Shown one piece after another: positions 44,640 to 53,973 of a DNA stretch of 64,000 nt (within the stretch, counting starts at the first letter, position 1; every line of letters begins with the position of its first letter). Both the position numbers and the translations under genes were made by a program. The notes beneath the pieces are model-generated. The model had not been told where the DNA came from and did not search any database. It worked only from the letters and a program-made list of their open reading frames with translations. The stretch is from Geothrix rubra (lineage in GTDB: Bacteria > Acidobacteriota > Holophagae > Holophagales > Holophagaceae), in assembly GCF_030268065.1 (NCBI RefSeq), contig NZ_BSDD01000005.1, forward strand, positions 2,156-66,155, written 5' to 3'.

Positions 44640-47600
44640 TCAGGGACCCTCGGGCAGGAGCGGGAGCACCATGCGGAAGCTGGCGCCCTTGCCGGGTTCG
44701 CTGACGATGTGCAGGCGGCCCCCGTGGACCTCCAGGATGTCCTGGCAGATGGAGAGTCCCAGGCCCCAGCCGTGGGCGGCGTCCCCTGCCTTCACCTGCC
44801 GGAAGGGCTCCAGGATGTCCTGGATCTGCTTCGGATCGAGGCCCCGTCCCGTGTCCCAGACCTCCAGGGACCAGAGCCCCTCCACGGGATCGACCGTGGA
44901 GCGGATGCCCAGCTCGCCTCCCGTGGGCGTGAACTTCAGGGCGTTCTCGAAGAGGTTCAGCATCACCTGGTGGAGCGTGGCGGTGTCGGCGTGGATGCGC
45001 ACCCGGGCGGTTTCCGGCGCCACCTCCAGGCGGAAGGCCAGGCCGCGGGCCTCCGCCTTCAGGCGAAGGACATCCTCGAAGCCCTCGGTCACCTCCATGG
45101 GCACCGTGGGCGTGAGGTTCAGGCTGTGGAGCAGCGCCTCGGAGCGGCTCTGGTCCAGCAGGTTGCGGACCAGGGTCTCGATGCGGTTGGTCTCGCGGTC
45201 CATGATGTCGATGAGCGCGCCGCGATCCGGCGCCAGGTCCCGGAGCCGGTCCAGCGTGAGCATGATGCTCGTGAGCGGGGACCGCAGGTCATGGGTCACC
45301 ATGTCCATGAGCTTCAGCCGGGACTCCAGGCTCCGCTTGATCTGTCCGTGGGCCTGCTCCAGGGCCCGGTTCTGGCGTTCCAGGACCCGCGTCCTGGCCG
45401 CCACGGTGTCCTCGAGCGCCTGGTTCCGGCGCGCGAGGCGGTGGATCCTCAGCCAGACCAGGCCGCCGAGGAGGGTCAGCACCAGCAGCAGGAACAGGAT
45501 GCGCACGACCCAGGCCTCGTACCAGGCGGGCTGCACCGTGATGCGGATGGGGGCCGCCTCCACCCAGGGGCCGCCCTCCTCCGAGACCCGGAGGCGGAGG
45601 CGGTACGCGCCCGCGCCGAGGTTCCGGTAGTGGAGCAGGAGGCCCTGCTGGGTGAGGGGCCGCCAGCCGGGATCCACCCCTTCGAGCAGGGTCTCGTACC
45701 GCGGGTGGGCCGGGGCGATGGGCTCGCCGGTGTCGAAGCTCATCTCGAGGTAGTCGGGATGGGGGGGGACGGTGACCTCGCCGGGCAGGCCGACGACGCC
45801 GCCGGGCCAGCGGATCTCCAGCACCGTCGGGGGCCGCAGGGGCGGGTTCCGGAACGCGGAGGGCTGGTCGAGGATGTTCACCCCGCCGATCATGCCGATC
45901 CACAGGCGGCCCCGGGCATCCACCAGGAAGCCGTTGTGGTTGGTCTCGTCGGAGATGAGCCCCTGGCTGCGGGTGAGGTGGTGCAGGTCCCTCCCCTCGA
46001 GGATGTCCACGCCCCGGTTGTGGCCGAAGGCCATGCATCCGCGGCCCAGGTCCGCGATGAAGTTCAGGCTGTCGTCGCCCAGTCCCTGGGCCACGCCGTA
46101 GGTGGTCCATTTCCCGCCGGACAGCACGTGCAGGCCGTTCATGGTGCCGACCCAGAGGTGGCCCTGGTCGTCGGCGGTCAGGCAGGTCACGGTGACGGAG
46201 GCGAAGGGGGCATCCTGGTAGACCCGCTCGAGGCGTTCCCCCGCCAGGCGCCACAGCCCGAGGGGCGAGGCCAGGAGGAGCTGGCCGCGGTACCGGAGGA
46301 TGTCGGCGATCTCCGTGCTGCCCGCTTCGGCGGGGAGCTTCGCGTGGGAGAGCAGGCGGCCCTCCCCGTCCAGCACGAAGAGCCCCTGTTCGGTGCCGGC
46401 CAGGATGCGGCCCCGGTCGCGCACCAGCGAGAGGACGCTGGTGCGGGCCATCTCGCGGGGGCCTGCCGGGGCCACCCGGTCGTCCTGCCAGTGCGCGAGA
46501 CCCCGGTCCGTGCCGACCCACACCCCGCCCTTCCCGTCCGGCAGGAGGGACCACATCTGGTCGGCCGGGAGGCCCTGGGTCCGGGTCCAGCGGGCGGTGA
46601 TGCCCCGGCCTTCGTCCACCCGGTAGAGGCCCGTGCTCGTGGCGAGGAGGAACCGGCCCGGGCTCAGCTCCCGGATGGCCATGACTGCGGCCAGATCCTT
46701 TCCGGTGAGGCTCGCGGAGCCGTCCAGGGCGGCCAGCCCGGGCAGCACCTGCGCGGCGAGGCCGTCGCCGTCCGAGCCCACCCACAGGATGCCGCGCCGA
46801 TCGCGGAGAGCCACGAGGATCCGGTCCCGGGGAAGGCCGTCCGCGGCGGTGAGGAGGCGGTCCGGCGCCCCCGGCCGCCTGATGAGGAGCCCATCCCCGC
46901 CCAGGGACACGAGCATGCCGCCGCCCTGGGCGTCGAAGCGGAGGCTGGCCATCTTGGGGGCCGGGGGCAGGGCGGGGAGGGCTTCCTGCACCCAGGCGCC
47001 GCGCTCCATCCGGAGGAGGGCGTCCTCCAGCAGGATCCAGACCCCTCCGGCCGGATCCACCTGGAGATCCCGGACCGGGCTTTTCCCGTGGCCCGGCGGC
47101 AGGGGATACAGGCGCAGGGCCTGGCCATCCCACCGGCCCACCTGGCGGGCGGAATTCACCAGCCAGAGGCCGTTCGCCCGGTCACGGGCGAGGAACCGGA
47201 TGGGCTGGCCGGCGAAGGGCGGGGGGAGGGGCACCGGCTCGAAGCCCCCGTCGCCCTGGCGATAGAGCCCGAGGCGATTGCCCACGAGCACCCGTCCGGA
47301 GCCGTCGAGGGCCAGCGACAGGGTGGGGGAGCGGCCGAGCCCCTGATCGGGGCCGTAGTTGGCCACGGTGTCGCCCTGGACCTCGGAGACGCCGTTCTCG
47401 CTGGCCACCCAGATGTGGCCGGTCCCGTCCTCCACCATCCCCTGGACGAACCGGGCCTTCAGGCCCTGGGCCGCGCCGAAGGGCTGGAACCCCGAGGCCC
47501 CCAGGCGCGCCACGCCGCCGGTGTTGGTGCCCACCCACAGGAAGCCGCGGTGGTCCTCCAGGAGGGCCGTGACCTGGCTCTGCGGCAGGCCGTCCCGCAG

Positions 47601-47702
47601 CCCGAAGTGCCGGAAGGCCAGCTGCTGTCCGGCGGCCGGGAGGGAGAACCACCCGAGGGCCAGCCAGCAGAGGGCACGGAGGAGGGAACGGACGTGGGGC
47701 AT
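44640..47702 (-). CDS. Large periplasmic-propeller sensor histidine kinase
   Basis: 1020 residues from the ATG at 47702 (MPHVRSLLRALC), a signal peptide. Residues from about 30-650 are two-component-regulator propeller repeats (FRHFGLRDGLPQSQVTALLE, GTNTGGVARLGASGFQPF, and many W-V-G-T-x-x-G-L units). A Y_Y_Y domain follows (about 650-780: YRNLGAGAYRLRLRV), then one membrane segment (AWVVRILFLLLVLTLLGGLVW), a coiled coil, the HisKA box MVTHDLRSPLTSI and a HATPase_c domain (NLFENAL, DTGRGLD, GWGLGLSI). There is no receiver or DNA-binding domain, unlike the hybrid types of Bacteroides, so a separate response regulator must exist. Confidence 0.92.
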   Translation of the reverse strand: MPHVRSLLRALCWLALGWFSLPAAGQQLAFRHFGLRDGLPQSQVTALLEDHRGFLWVGTNTGGVARLGASGFQPFGAAQGLKARFVQGMVEDGTGHIWVASENGVSEVQGDTVANYGPDQGLGRSPTLSLALDGSGRVLVGNRLGLYRQGDGGFEPVPLPPPFAGQPIRFLARDRANGLWLVNSARQVGRWDGQALRLYPLPPGHGKSPVRDLQVDPAGGVWILLEDALLRMERGAWVQEALPALPPAPKMASLRFDAQGGGMLVSLGGDGLLIRRPGAPDRLLTAADGLPRDRILVALRDRRGILWVGSDGDGLAAQVLPGLAALDGSASLTGKDLAAVMAIRELSPGRFLLATSTGLYRVDEGRGITARWTRTQGLPADQMWSLLPDGKGGVWVGTDRGLAHWQDDRVAPAGPREMARTSVLSLVRDRGRILAGTEQGLFVLDGEGRLLSHAKLPAEAGSTEIADILRYRGQLLLASPLGLWRLAGERLERVYQDAPFASVTVTCLTADDQGHLWVGTMNGLHVLSGGKWTTYGVAQGLGDDSLNFIADLGRGCMAFGHNRGVDILEGRDLHHLTRSQGLISDETNHNGFLVDARGRLWIGMIGGVNILDQPSAFRNPPLRPPTVLEIRWPGGVVGLPGEVTVPPHPDYLEMSFDTGEPIAPAHPRYETLLEGVDPGWRPLTQQGLLLHYRNLGAGAYRLRLRVSEEGGPWVEAAPIRITVQPAWYEAWVVRILFLLLVLTLLGGLVWLRIHRLARRNQALEDTVAARTRVLERQNRALEQAHGQIKRSLESRLKLMDMVTHDLRSPLTSIMLTLDRLRDLAPDRGALIDIMDRETNRIETLVRNLLDQSRSEALLHSLNLTPTVPMEVTEGFEDVLRLKAEARGLAFRLEVAPETARVRIHADTATLHQVMLNLFENALKFTPTGGELGIRSTVDPVEGLWSLEVWDTGRGLDPKQIQDILEPFRQVKAGDAAHGWGLGLSICQDILEVHGGRLHIVSEPGKGASFRMVLPLLPEGP

Positions 47703-47788
47703 CGGGTCTGTGATGAAGGGCCTATCGGCTGAAGGGGGATCCTCCTCGACTTCCGGTGGACGTGGGAACATGGTGGGCCGGGAGGATC

Positions 47789-48568
47789 ATGCTCGTCGAT
47801 GCCCATTGCCACTTGACCGGGAGCTACCTGGCCCCCGGGGCCATCGAGTCCACCCTGGCTCGCGCCCGGTCGGAGGGGGTGACCGGCTTCATCGCCGTTG
47901 GAACGGACCTGGAAGATTCCCGCCTCGTGCTGGATCTTGCCCGGACGGTGCCTGGCGTGCAGGCCAGCCTTGGCGTCCACCCCCACGAGGCCCGGACCTG
48001 GACGCCGGAAGTGGAGGCCGGCCTGGCCGCGCTGGCCGCGGATCCCGCCGTCCGGTTCCTCGGCGAGACGGGGCTGGACTGGCACTACGACCTGAGTCCC
48101 CGGGAGGACCAGGAGACCGCCTTCCGCGCCCAGATCCGCCTGGCGAAGCGGCTCGGGAAGCCGCTCATGATCCACACCCGCTCGGCCCCCGAGGCCACCC
48201 TGCACCTGCTGCGGGAGGAGGGGGCCGACGAGGTGCGGGGCATCATCCACTGCTTCAGCGAGGACCGCGCCTTCGCCGCCCGGGCCCTGGACCTGGGCTT
48301 CTACCTGAGCTTCTCGGGCATCACCACGTTCAAGAAGGCCGAGGCGGTGCGCGACGTCGCCGCCTGGGCGCCGGCCGACCGCATCCTCGTGGAGACGGAC
48401 GCCCCCTTCCTCGCCCCGGTCCCGTACCGGGGCAAACCCAACGAGCCGGGCTTCGTGCGGTTCACCGCCGAGGCGGTGGCGGCCCTGCGCGGCATCCCCT
48501 CCGCGCAGCTGGCGGACCTCACCACCCGCAACCTGGAGGCCCTGTGCGGCTGGGCACCCTCCTCCTGA
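47789..48568 (+). CDS. tatD: TatD-family metal-dependent hydrolase
   Basis: 259 residues from the ATG at 47789 with gggaggat upstream. The metal site has MLVDAHCHLTG, the glutamate in GETGLDWHYD, the histidine in KPLMIHTRSAPE and IIHCFSE, and the aspartate in LVETDAPFLAPVPYRGK. TatD is a 3'-5' DNase or aminoacyl-deacylase-like hydrolase. Its end overlaps the start of the next gene by 25 bases. It is divergent from the sensor kinase. Confidence 0.95.
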   Translation: MLVDAHCHLTGSYLAPGAIESTLARARSEGVTGFIAVGTDLEDSRLVLDLARTVPGVQASLGVHPHEARTWTPEVEAGLAALAADPAVRFLGETGLDWHYDLSPREDQETAFRAQIRLAKRLGKPLMIHTRSAPEATLHLLREEGADEVRGIIHCFSEDRAFAARALDLGFYLSFSGITTFKKAEAVRDVAAWAPADRILVETDAPFLAPVPYRGKPNEPGFVRFTAEAVAALRGIPSAQLADLTTRNLEALCGWAPSS

Positions 48569-49215
48569 CGGCCGCGGCCCTGGCCGCCCCAGGCCTGGCC
48601 GCCCAGGCCCACCCCCAGCTGCCCTGGGAGGGCGTCCTGCCGCTGCCCTGGCAGCCCGCGCCGAGGGCGGCCGCGGAACCGGGAGCCCCCGGCCCGACGG
48701 CTTCCGAAGGCTCCCTCTCCCTGCAGATCACCCCCGACGGCACCGTGCGGGTGGTCGATGGCCGGGGCCTGGTGCGCCTGCAGGAGGGGCTGCCGGGCCG
48801 GCCCCTGCGGGCCTGGCGGGATGGCGGCGTGCCCCTGGCATCCGCCACCGGCACCTGGCGCTTCCCCGCGGAGACGCCCCTGGGGCAGGGGCTCGGCGCC
48901 CTGCGCTGGTGCTCGGAGGACTTCCGCCCCTTCCTGCAGGGGCTCTGCTGGGTGATGGAGGATGGCGAGGGCCTCCTCGCAGTCATCCACCCCGCCACCG
49001 GGCGGACCATCTACCTGCCGCTGCCTCCGGGCCGGGACCTCACCCTGCGTTTCCTCCCGGACCGGCTGGAGGTGGTGGCCGGTCGGGCCGAGCCGGGCGG
49101 CGCCTCCCGCTGGGCGCTCCCCTGGATCGGCCTCCTGCCCCGGCTGGCGGGGCTGGGCCCCCGGGCGGACCCGGGACCGAAGGGCACGGCCCTGGCCCCT
49201 TTCCCCCACGACTGA
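48544..49215 (+). CDS. Secreted protein of unknown function
   Basis: 223 residues from a GTG at 48544 inside the tatD end. The N-terminus RLGTLLLTAAALAAPGLAAQ is a signal peptide. Then a proline/alanine-rich linker and a beta-rich domain with LSLQITPDGTVRVVDGRGLV and LLAVIHPATGRTIYLPLPPG, with two cysteines at CSEDFRPFLQGLC that could form a disulfide. It is not a family I know. It ends 87 bases before the FecR gene. Confidence 0.7.
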   Translation: MRLGTLLLTAAALAAPGLAAQAHPQLPWEGVLPLPWQPAPRAAAEPGAPGPTASEGSLSLQITPDGTVRVVDGRGLVRLQEGLPGRPLRAWRDGGVPLASATGTWRFPAETPLGQGLGALRWCSEDFRPFLQGLCWVMEDGEGLLAVIHPATGRTIYLPLPPGRDLTLRFLPDRLEVVAGRAEPGGASRWALPWIGLLPRLAGLGPRADPGPKGTALAPFPHD

Positions 49216-49302
49216 GCGCCGTCAACTTGGCACGCCCCTAGCGTGTCCCTTGATCGGAACCGATCCTGGACCAGGCGGCATCCAAGCCCATGGAGGCAGG
49301 CC

Positions 49303-51222
49303 ATGAACGAGACCTTCCGCAATTCCCGATGGCTTGCGGCGGCGCTGCTGCCTGCGGCCCTGCTCTCCGCCGCGCCCCAGACGACGGTCGCCCCCCCCGC
49401 CAGCGAAGACGGCAGCTACCAGGGCGAGAACCCCGACCGCTACGCGATGGTGAGGGTCCTCGAGGGCGATGTGCGCATCCGCAAGGGCGACCTCGACGAG
49501 GACCTGAGCCGGGGCACCCCGGTGGGCGAAGGGGACGTGGTGGAAAGCCGCGGTCGTGGTGTTCTGCAACTGGGCGACGGCTCCCGCATCGCCTTCGCCG
49601 GCGCGACCCGGTTCACCGTGGCGGCCCTGTTCACCACCCAGAAGGGCGAGAAGCAGGTGCTCCTGCGCCTCGACTACGGGCGTCTCCGCATCCAGCTCGG
49701 GGGCCGTTCCGAGGCCCGGTTCCGCGTCGACACCCCCTCCGGCTATGCCACCTGCCTCGACGACGGCGCCTTCAGCATCGAGGCGGAGCGGGACCGCACC
49801 ACGCGCCTGCTGGTCTACAGCGGCCACGTGGCGTTCGCCAACCAGCGCGACCAGACGACCGTCGCCGCGGGGGATCGCCTCACGGTCTACAGTCCCGAGG
49901 ACAGCCTGGACCGCGTGCGCGGCTTCAACACCTACGACGGCGACGACTTCGACCGGTGGAGCGCCCGGGCCCTGGTCGTGCGCCGCGGCGAGAGCTGGGA
50001 CCGGGTGCCCGCCGAGCTCCGCTACTATTCCGACGAGCTCGACGACCACGGCCACTGGGTGAACTCCAGCGAGTACGGCTGGGTGTGGCAGCCCGACGGC
50101 GTGGCCGAGGACTGGCGGCCGTACTATGACGGCCGGTGGGCCCCCTACTCCGGCGGCATGACCTGGATCTCCGCCGAGCCCTGGGCCTACGTGGCCTACC
50201 ACCACGGCCGCTGGCACTGGAGCGTGGGGGTGGGCTGGTTCTGGATCCCCGGCGTGTACTACAGTCCCGCCTGGGTGGCCTGGAACTACTCCTCCGGGTA
50301 CTGCGGTTGGGCCCCCCTGGGCTACTACAACACCCCCTGCCACTGGGGCTACGGCGCCTGGGGCGGCGGCTACTGCTGGAACGTGGTGTCCGTGAACTAC
50401 ATCAACGTGGTGAATGTGCGCGGCCGCATCTACTCGGACGCCAACGTGCTCCGCACCTTCGGCGGCGGCACCGGCGGCACGGCCTGGACCGGAGGCGGAC
50501 GCGACCTGACCCCGCCCTGGCGTCGGAGCCCGCTGATCGTGTCCCCCACGGAGTTCCGGAACCCCGGGCAGATCCAGACGGCCTTCCGGCCGGAAATCCA
50601 CCGGGACCGCATGGTGGCCTACGAGCGGCAGGCCCAGGCGACCACCGGTCGCACCGTATTCCGGCGTGACATGGCGCCGCCCCGCGGCGTCGATGGGCGT
50701 CCCGGCGCCGTCCAGGCCGGCCCCCAGCGGGTTCCCTTCGAGAACCGACCGGCTTCGGGCCAGGATCGCCCCGTGCCCTCGCCCCGGGAGCGCGGCTTCG
50801 AGAGCCGGCCGGCCCCGGGCCAGGACCGCCCTGCGCCCTCGCCCCGGGAGCGCGGCTTCGAGAGCCGTCCCGCCCCCGCTCCCGACCGCACCGCCCCGGC
50901 TCCCCGGGAGCGGGGCTTCGAGAGCCGCCCGGCGCCGAACCAGGACCGTCCCGCTCCGGCGCCCCGGGAACGGGGGTTCGACAGCCGCCCGGCGCCCGCC
51001 CCCGAGCGCCGCTATGAGGCTCCTGCCCCCCGGGAACGGGGCTTCGAGAGCCGGCCCGCCCCCACGCCCGAACGGCGCGAGGCGCCAGCCCCCCGGGAGC
51101 GGGGCTTCGAGAGCCGGCCCGCCCCGGCGCCCGAGCGCCGCGAGGCCCCGGCCCCGCGGGAGCGTGCCCCCGAACCCCGCCCCTCGGGTGGGGAAGGGCG
51201 CGGCCGGGATATCCGGCGCTGA
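49303..51222 (+). CDS. FecR/DUF6600-type secreted protein with repeat tail
   Basis: 639 residues from the ATG at 49303 (tggaggcag upstream). After the signal peptide comes a FecR-like beta-helix or cupin unit (MVRVLEGDVRIRKGDLDEDL, VVESRGRGVLQLGDGSRI, LRIQLGGRSEARFRVDTPSG). The DUF6600-like part follows, very rich in tryptophan and tyrosine (WVNSSEYGWVWQPDGVAED, YVAYHHGRWHWSVGVGWFW, WNYSSGYCGWAPLGYY). The last 170 residues are a tandem repeat of about 20 residues (RERGFESRPAP). The repeats are disordered and could bind nucleic acid or polysaccharide. Related proteins are exported anchors of envelope or spore-like signalling; the true role is unknown. Confidence 0.88.
   Translation: MNETFRNSRWLAAALLPAALLSAAPQTTVAPPASEDGSYQGENPDRYAMVRVLEGDVRIRKGDLDEDLSRGTPVGEGDVVESRGRGVLQLGDGSRIAFAGATRFTVAALFTTQKGEKQVLLRLDYGRLRIQLGGRSEARFRVDTPSGYATCLDDGAFSIEAERDRTTRLLVYSGHVAFANQRDQTTVAAGDRLTVYSPEDSLDRVRGFNTYDGDDFDRWSARALVVRRGESWDRVPAELRYYSDELDDHGHWVNSSEYGWVWQPDGVAEDWRPYYDGRWAPYSGGMTWISAEPWAYVAYHHGRWHWSVGVGWFWIPGVYYSPAWVAWNYSSGYCGWAPLGYYNTPCHWGYGAWGGGYCWNVVSVNYINVVNVRGRIYSDANVLRTFGGGTGGTAWTGGGRDLTPPWRRSPLIVSPTEFRNPGQIQTAFRPEIHRDRMVAYERQAQATTGRTVFRRDMAPPRGVDGRPGAVQAGPQRVPFENRPASGQDRPVPSPRERGFESRPAPGQDRPAPSPRERGFESRPAPAPDRTAPAPRERGFESRPAPNQDRPAPAPRERGFDSRPAPAPERRYEAPAPRERGFESRPAPTPERREAPAPRERGFESRPAPAPERREAPAPRERAPEPRPSGGEGRGRDIRR
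50779..51170 (+). repeat. 60-base tandem repeat in the FecR/DUF6600 gene
   Basis: Six in-frame copies of a unit of about 60 bases coding PRERGFESRPAPxxxRxAPA, with small changes such as FDS in the fourth and ERR in the last three. Before and after are decayed copies (ENRPASGQDRPVPS, RERAPEPRPS). The GC-rich repeat also makes long spurious frames on the opposite strand. Confidence 0.9.
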
Positions 51223-51236
51223 CCCCCCGGACACGA

Positions 51237-51263
51237 CGAGGGCCCCGCGATGCGGGGCCCTCG
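51237..51263 (+). terminator. Hairpin terminator behind the FecR gene
   Basis: Perfect 12-base-pair stem (51237-51248 with 51252-51263) with a three-base loop, 14 bases after the stop codon and just before the convergent acyl-CoA dehydrogenase end. It probably works from both sides. Confidence 0.75.
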
Positions 51264-51282
51264 CATGTACGGCGGCAGCGGA

Positions 51283-53067
51283 TCAGATGATCTCGATGGG
51301 GTAGCAACCCTTCTGGATGAGCTGGCTCGCGATGCGGCCGCGCAGGCGGGCGCTGGACGTGGGGTGGAACTCGGCGAAGGCCTTGATGCCGGCCAGGGCG
51401 TGCCGCAGGGCCTCCCCCTCCACCACGTCGGCGCAGAGCATGCGGGAATCGCCGTGGACGCGGTGCCAGCTCTCGTTGACGTAGAGCTCGGTGAAGTCGC
51501 GGGCCAGTTCGGCCCAGCGGTGGCCGTTCTCCAGCATCCGCTCGGCGCGCACGACCGAGCTCTCCATGGCGTAGATCTCCATGAGCATGTTGCTCATGCG
51601 GGCCATGACCTCCTGGTTGTCCACCAGCTTCTGCCCCAGGACCTGCACCGCGAGGCCGGCGGCCAGCATGCACTGGCGCTTGCTCAACTCCACGCCGTGC
51701 TTCAGACGGGCGAGGGGGCCGGTGAAATCGCCGGCCTTCGGCGGATTGGCGATCTCCTTGGCCACCTGCTGCCCGAACTGCATGAGCGGCAGCTCGCCCT
51801 TCATGGCCCGCTTCAGCAGGGTGCCGGCGATGAGGAGGCGGTTGATCTCGTTGGTGCCCTCGAAGATGCGGTTGATGCGGCAGTCCCGCTCGGCCTTCTC
51901 GGGCGGGTACTCGGCGCTGAACCCGTAGCCGCCGAAGGCCTGGACGGCCTCGTCCGCCACGGAGAAGAGCGCCTCGCTGGCCCAGACCTTGGAGATGCTG
52001 CATTCGATGGCGTACTCGTCGATGGCGGCCATCTTGTCCGCGCCGGCGGTGGGGCTGTCCCAGCTCGTGGCGTGGAGGGCGTCATCGAGGTAGCCGATGG
52101 TCCGGAAGTTCAGGGACTCGGCGACGAAGATCTTGGTGGCCATGTCGGCGAGCTTCTGCTGGATCAGCCCGAACGCGTTGATGGGCTTCCCGAACTGCTG
52201 CCGCTCGCTCGTGTACTTGATGGTGTATTCCAGGATGCGCTTCATGCCGCCCTGGCTGCCCAGGCCGAGCTTGAAGCGGCCGATGTTGAGGATGCCGAAG
52301 GCGATCTTGTGGCCCTTGCCCATCTCCCCCAGGAGGCGGTCCTTGGGGATGCGGCAGTTCTCCAGGATGACGGTGCGGGTGGAGCTGCCCTTGATGCCCA
52401 TCTTCTTCTCTTCGGCGCCTGTGCTGATGCCGGGGTCGGTCTTCTCGACGATGAAGGCGCTGAAGTGCTGGCCGTCCACCTTGGCGAAGATCACGAAGAC
52501 ATCGGCGAAGCCGGCGTTGGTGATCCACATCTTGGTGCCGTTGAGCACCCAGTGGTCGCCGTCGAGGACCGCGGTGGCCTTGGCGCCCAGGGCATCGGAG
52601 CCGCTGCCGGCCTCGGTGAGGGCATAGGCGGCCAGCCACTCGCCGGTGGCCAGCTTGGGCAGGTAGGTCTTCTTCTGGGCCTCGGTGCCGAAGTAGACGA
52701 TGGGGAGGGTGCCGATGCCGGTGTTGGCGCTGTAGCTCACGGCGAAGCTGCCCTGCTTGCTCATCTCCTCGAGCACGAGCATGGCGGTGCGCTTGTCCAC
52801 GTCCATGCCCTCGTAGGCCTCGGGGACCTCGAGCCCCAGGAGGCCCAGCTCGCCGGCCTGCTTCATGAGCTTGATGGTGAGCGGGATGTCCAGCTTGTCG
52901 ATCTCCTCGTCCCGGGGGATCACCTCCCCCTGCATGAAGTCGCGGGCCGCCCGGGCGAACTCCTTGGATTCGTCCCCGAACTCCTCGGGGGTGAACTGGG
53001 GCAGGTCGCCCAGGGGGGTCAGCAGGAAGCTGCCGCCCTTGATGTGCTCGATGGCCGTCGTACTCAT
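51283..53067 (-). CDS. Acyl-CoA dehydrogenase (long, VLCAD-like)
   Basis: 594 residues. The N-terminal helical part, the beta domain (AYALTEAGSGSDALGAKATA, WITNAGFADVFVIFAKV) and the C-terminal helical part with FGGYGFSAEYPPEK and the base in IFEGTNEINRLL are all in place. An extra C-terminal region of about 150 residues (residues 445-594) marks the VLCAD/ACAD9-like branch found in bacteria. It oxidises acyl-CoA to enoyl-CoA using FAD. A close paralogue is at 55979-57724. Not linked to other fatty-acid genes here. Confidence 0.95.
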   Translation of the reverse strand: MSTTAIEHIKGGSFLLTPLGDLPQFTPEEFGDESKEFARAARDFMQGEVIPRDEEIDKLDIPLTIKLMKQAGELGLLGLEVPEAYEGMDVDKRTAMLVLEEMSKQGSFAVSYSANTGIGTLPIVYFGTEAQKKTYLPKLATGEWLAAYALTEAGSGSDALGAKATAVLDGDHWVLNGTKMWITNAGFADVFVIFAKVDGQHFSAFIVEKTDPGISTGAEEKKMGIKGSSTRTVILENCRIPKDRLLGEMGKGHKIAFGILNIGRFKLGLGSQGGMKRILEYTIKYTSERQQFGKPINAFGLIQQKLADMATKIFVAESLNFRTIGYLDDALHATSWDSPTAGADKMAAIDEYAIECSISKVWASEALFSVADEAVQAFGGYGFSAEYPPEKAERDCRINRIFEGTNEINRLLIAGTLLKRAMKGELPLMQFGQQVAKEIANPPKAGDFTGPLARLKHGVELSKRQCMLAAGLAVQVLGQKLVDNQEVMARMSNMLMEIYAMESSVVRAERMLENGHRWAELARDFTELYVNESWHRVHGDSRMLCADVVEGEALRHALAGIKAFAEFHPTSSARLRGRIASQLIQKGCYPIEII

Positions 53068-53271
53068 GGGGAATGTCCTCCGGATTGGGTAGGTCCCAAG
53101 ATGGAGGCCCGGCGATTCCTTGGCTAGCCTCTACCTTTGGTCAATGTCCTCCCGAGGCGCTAGTGGCGGGATCCAGGCCGCGCCTGCAGCCGCCCTCCTC
53201 CGGCGCGGGACGGGGCTGGACCAAGCGTCCGCACCCGGGGTCTGGTTCAATGGAGGTTCCAGGGAGGCGCG

Positions 53272-53970
53272 ATGCCGGAAGGCAGGCAGGTCCAACAGAT
53301 GTTCTCGGGCATCGCCGGAAGGTATGACGTGCTGAACCACGTCCTTTCGGGGGGCGCCGACTTCTGGTGGTGGTGGCGCATGGCCCGGATGTCGGGCGCG
53401 GCGCCCGGGAAGCGCTTCCTGGACGTGGCGGCCGGCACGGGGGATTCCTCCGTGGCCCTGGCCCGGCGCGGGGCGGAGGTCGTGAGCACGGACTTCACCC
53501 ACGCCATGCTGCGCCTCGGGCCGCCCAAGTTCGCCCGCAAGGGCCTCGTCGACCGCATCTGGGCCTCCAGCGACGCCGATGCCCAGCGCCTGCCCTTCCG
53601 GGATGCCACCTTCGACGGGATCACCATCTGCTACGGCATCCGCAACGTGGAGGACCGGGTCCGCGCCTACGCCGAGTTCCTGCGGGTGCTGCGGCCCGGC
53701 GGCCAGCTCACCATCCTGGAGTTCAGCACCCCGGTCCTGCCGGGGCTGAGGCAGGCGTACGACTGGTACAGCCTGAGGGTGCTGCCCCGCATCGGCGGCT
53801 GGATCAGCGGCGACGCCTCCGCCTACACCTACCTGCCCGAGAGCATCCGGGGCTTTCCCGACCAGGCGGCCCTCGCCGGGGAGCTGACCGCCGCCGGCTT
53901 CCGGGAGGTCCGCTGGACCAACCTCACCGGAGGCATCGTGGCCCTGCACACGGGCCTGAAGGAGGGCTGA
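53272..53970 (+). CDS. ubiE: Demethylmenaquinone/ubiquinone methyltransferase
   Basis: 232 residues with gggagg before the ATG. It begins QVQQMFSGIAGRYDVLNHVL, the hallmark of UbiE/MenG, followed by SAM motif FLDVAAGTGDSSVALARRG, the acidic loop STDFTHAMLRLG and the family block YGIRNVEDRVRAYAEFLRVL. It methylates the quinone ring carbon. With a PsrC-type membrane subunit and cytochrome bd in the window, menaquinone is the likely product. It is flanked by unrelated genes and convergent with the chemoreceptor. Confidence 0.94.
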   Translation: MPEGRQVQQMFSGIAGRYDVLNHVLSGGADFWWWWRMARMSGAAPGKRFLDVAAGTGDSSVALARRGAEVVSTDFTHAMLRLGPPKFARKGLVDRIWASSDADAQRLPFRDATFDGITICYGIRNVEDRVRAYAEFLRVLRPGGQLTILEFSTPVLPGLRQAYDWYSLRVLPRIGGWISGDASAYTYLPESIRGFPDQAALAGELTAAGFREVRWTNLTGGIVALHTGLKEG

Positions 53971-53973
53971 GCC

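Noticed and set aside
50779-51170. CRISPR array
   Set aside because: The 60-base units are in frame in a secreted protein, are not separated by unique spacers and have no cas genes nearby.
50402-52003. 533-residue minus-strand frame over the FecR tail
   Set aside because: It mirrors the arginine/proline repeat and the acyl-CoA dehydrogenase in a wrong frame.
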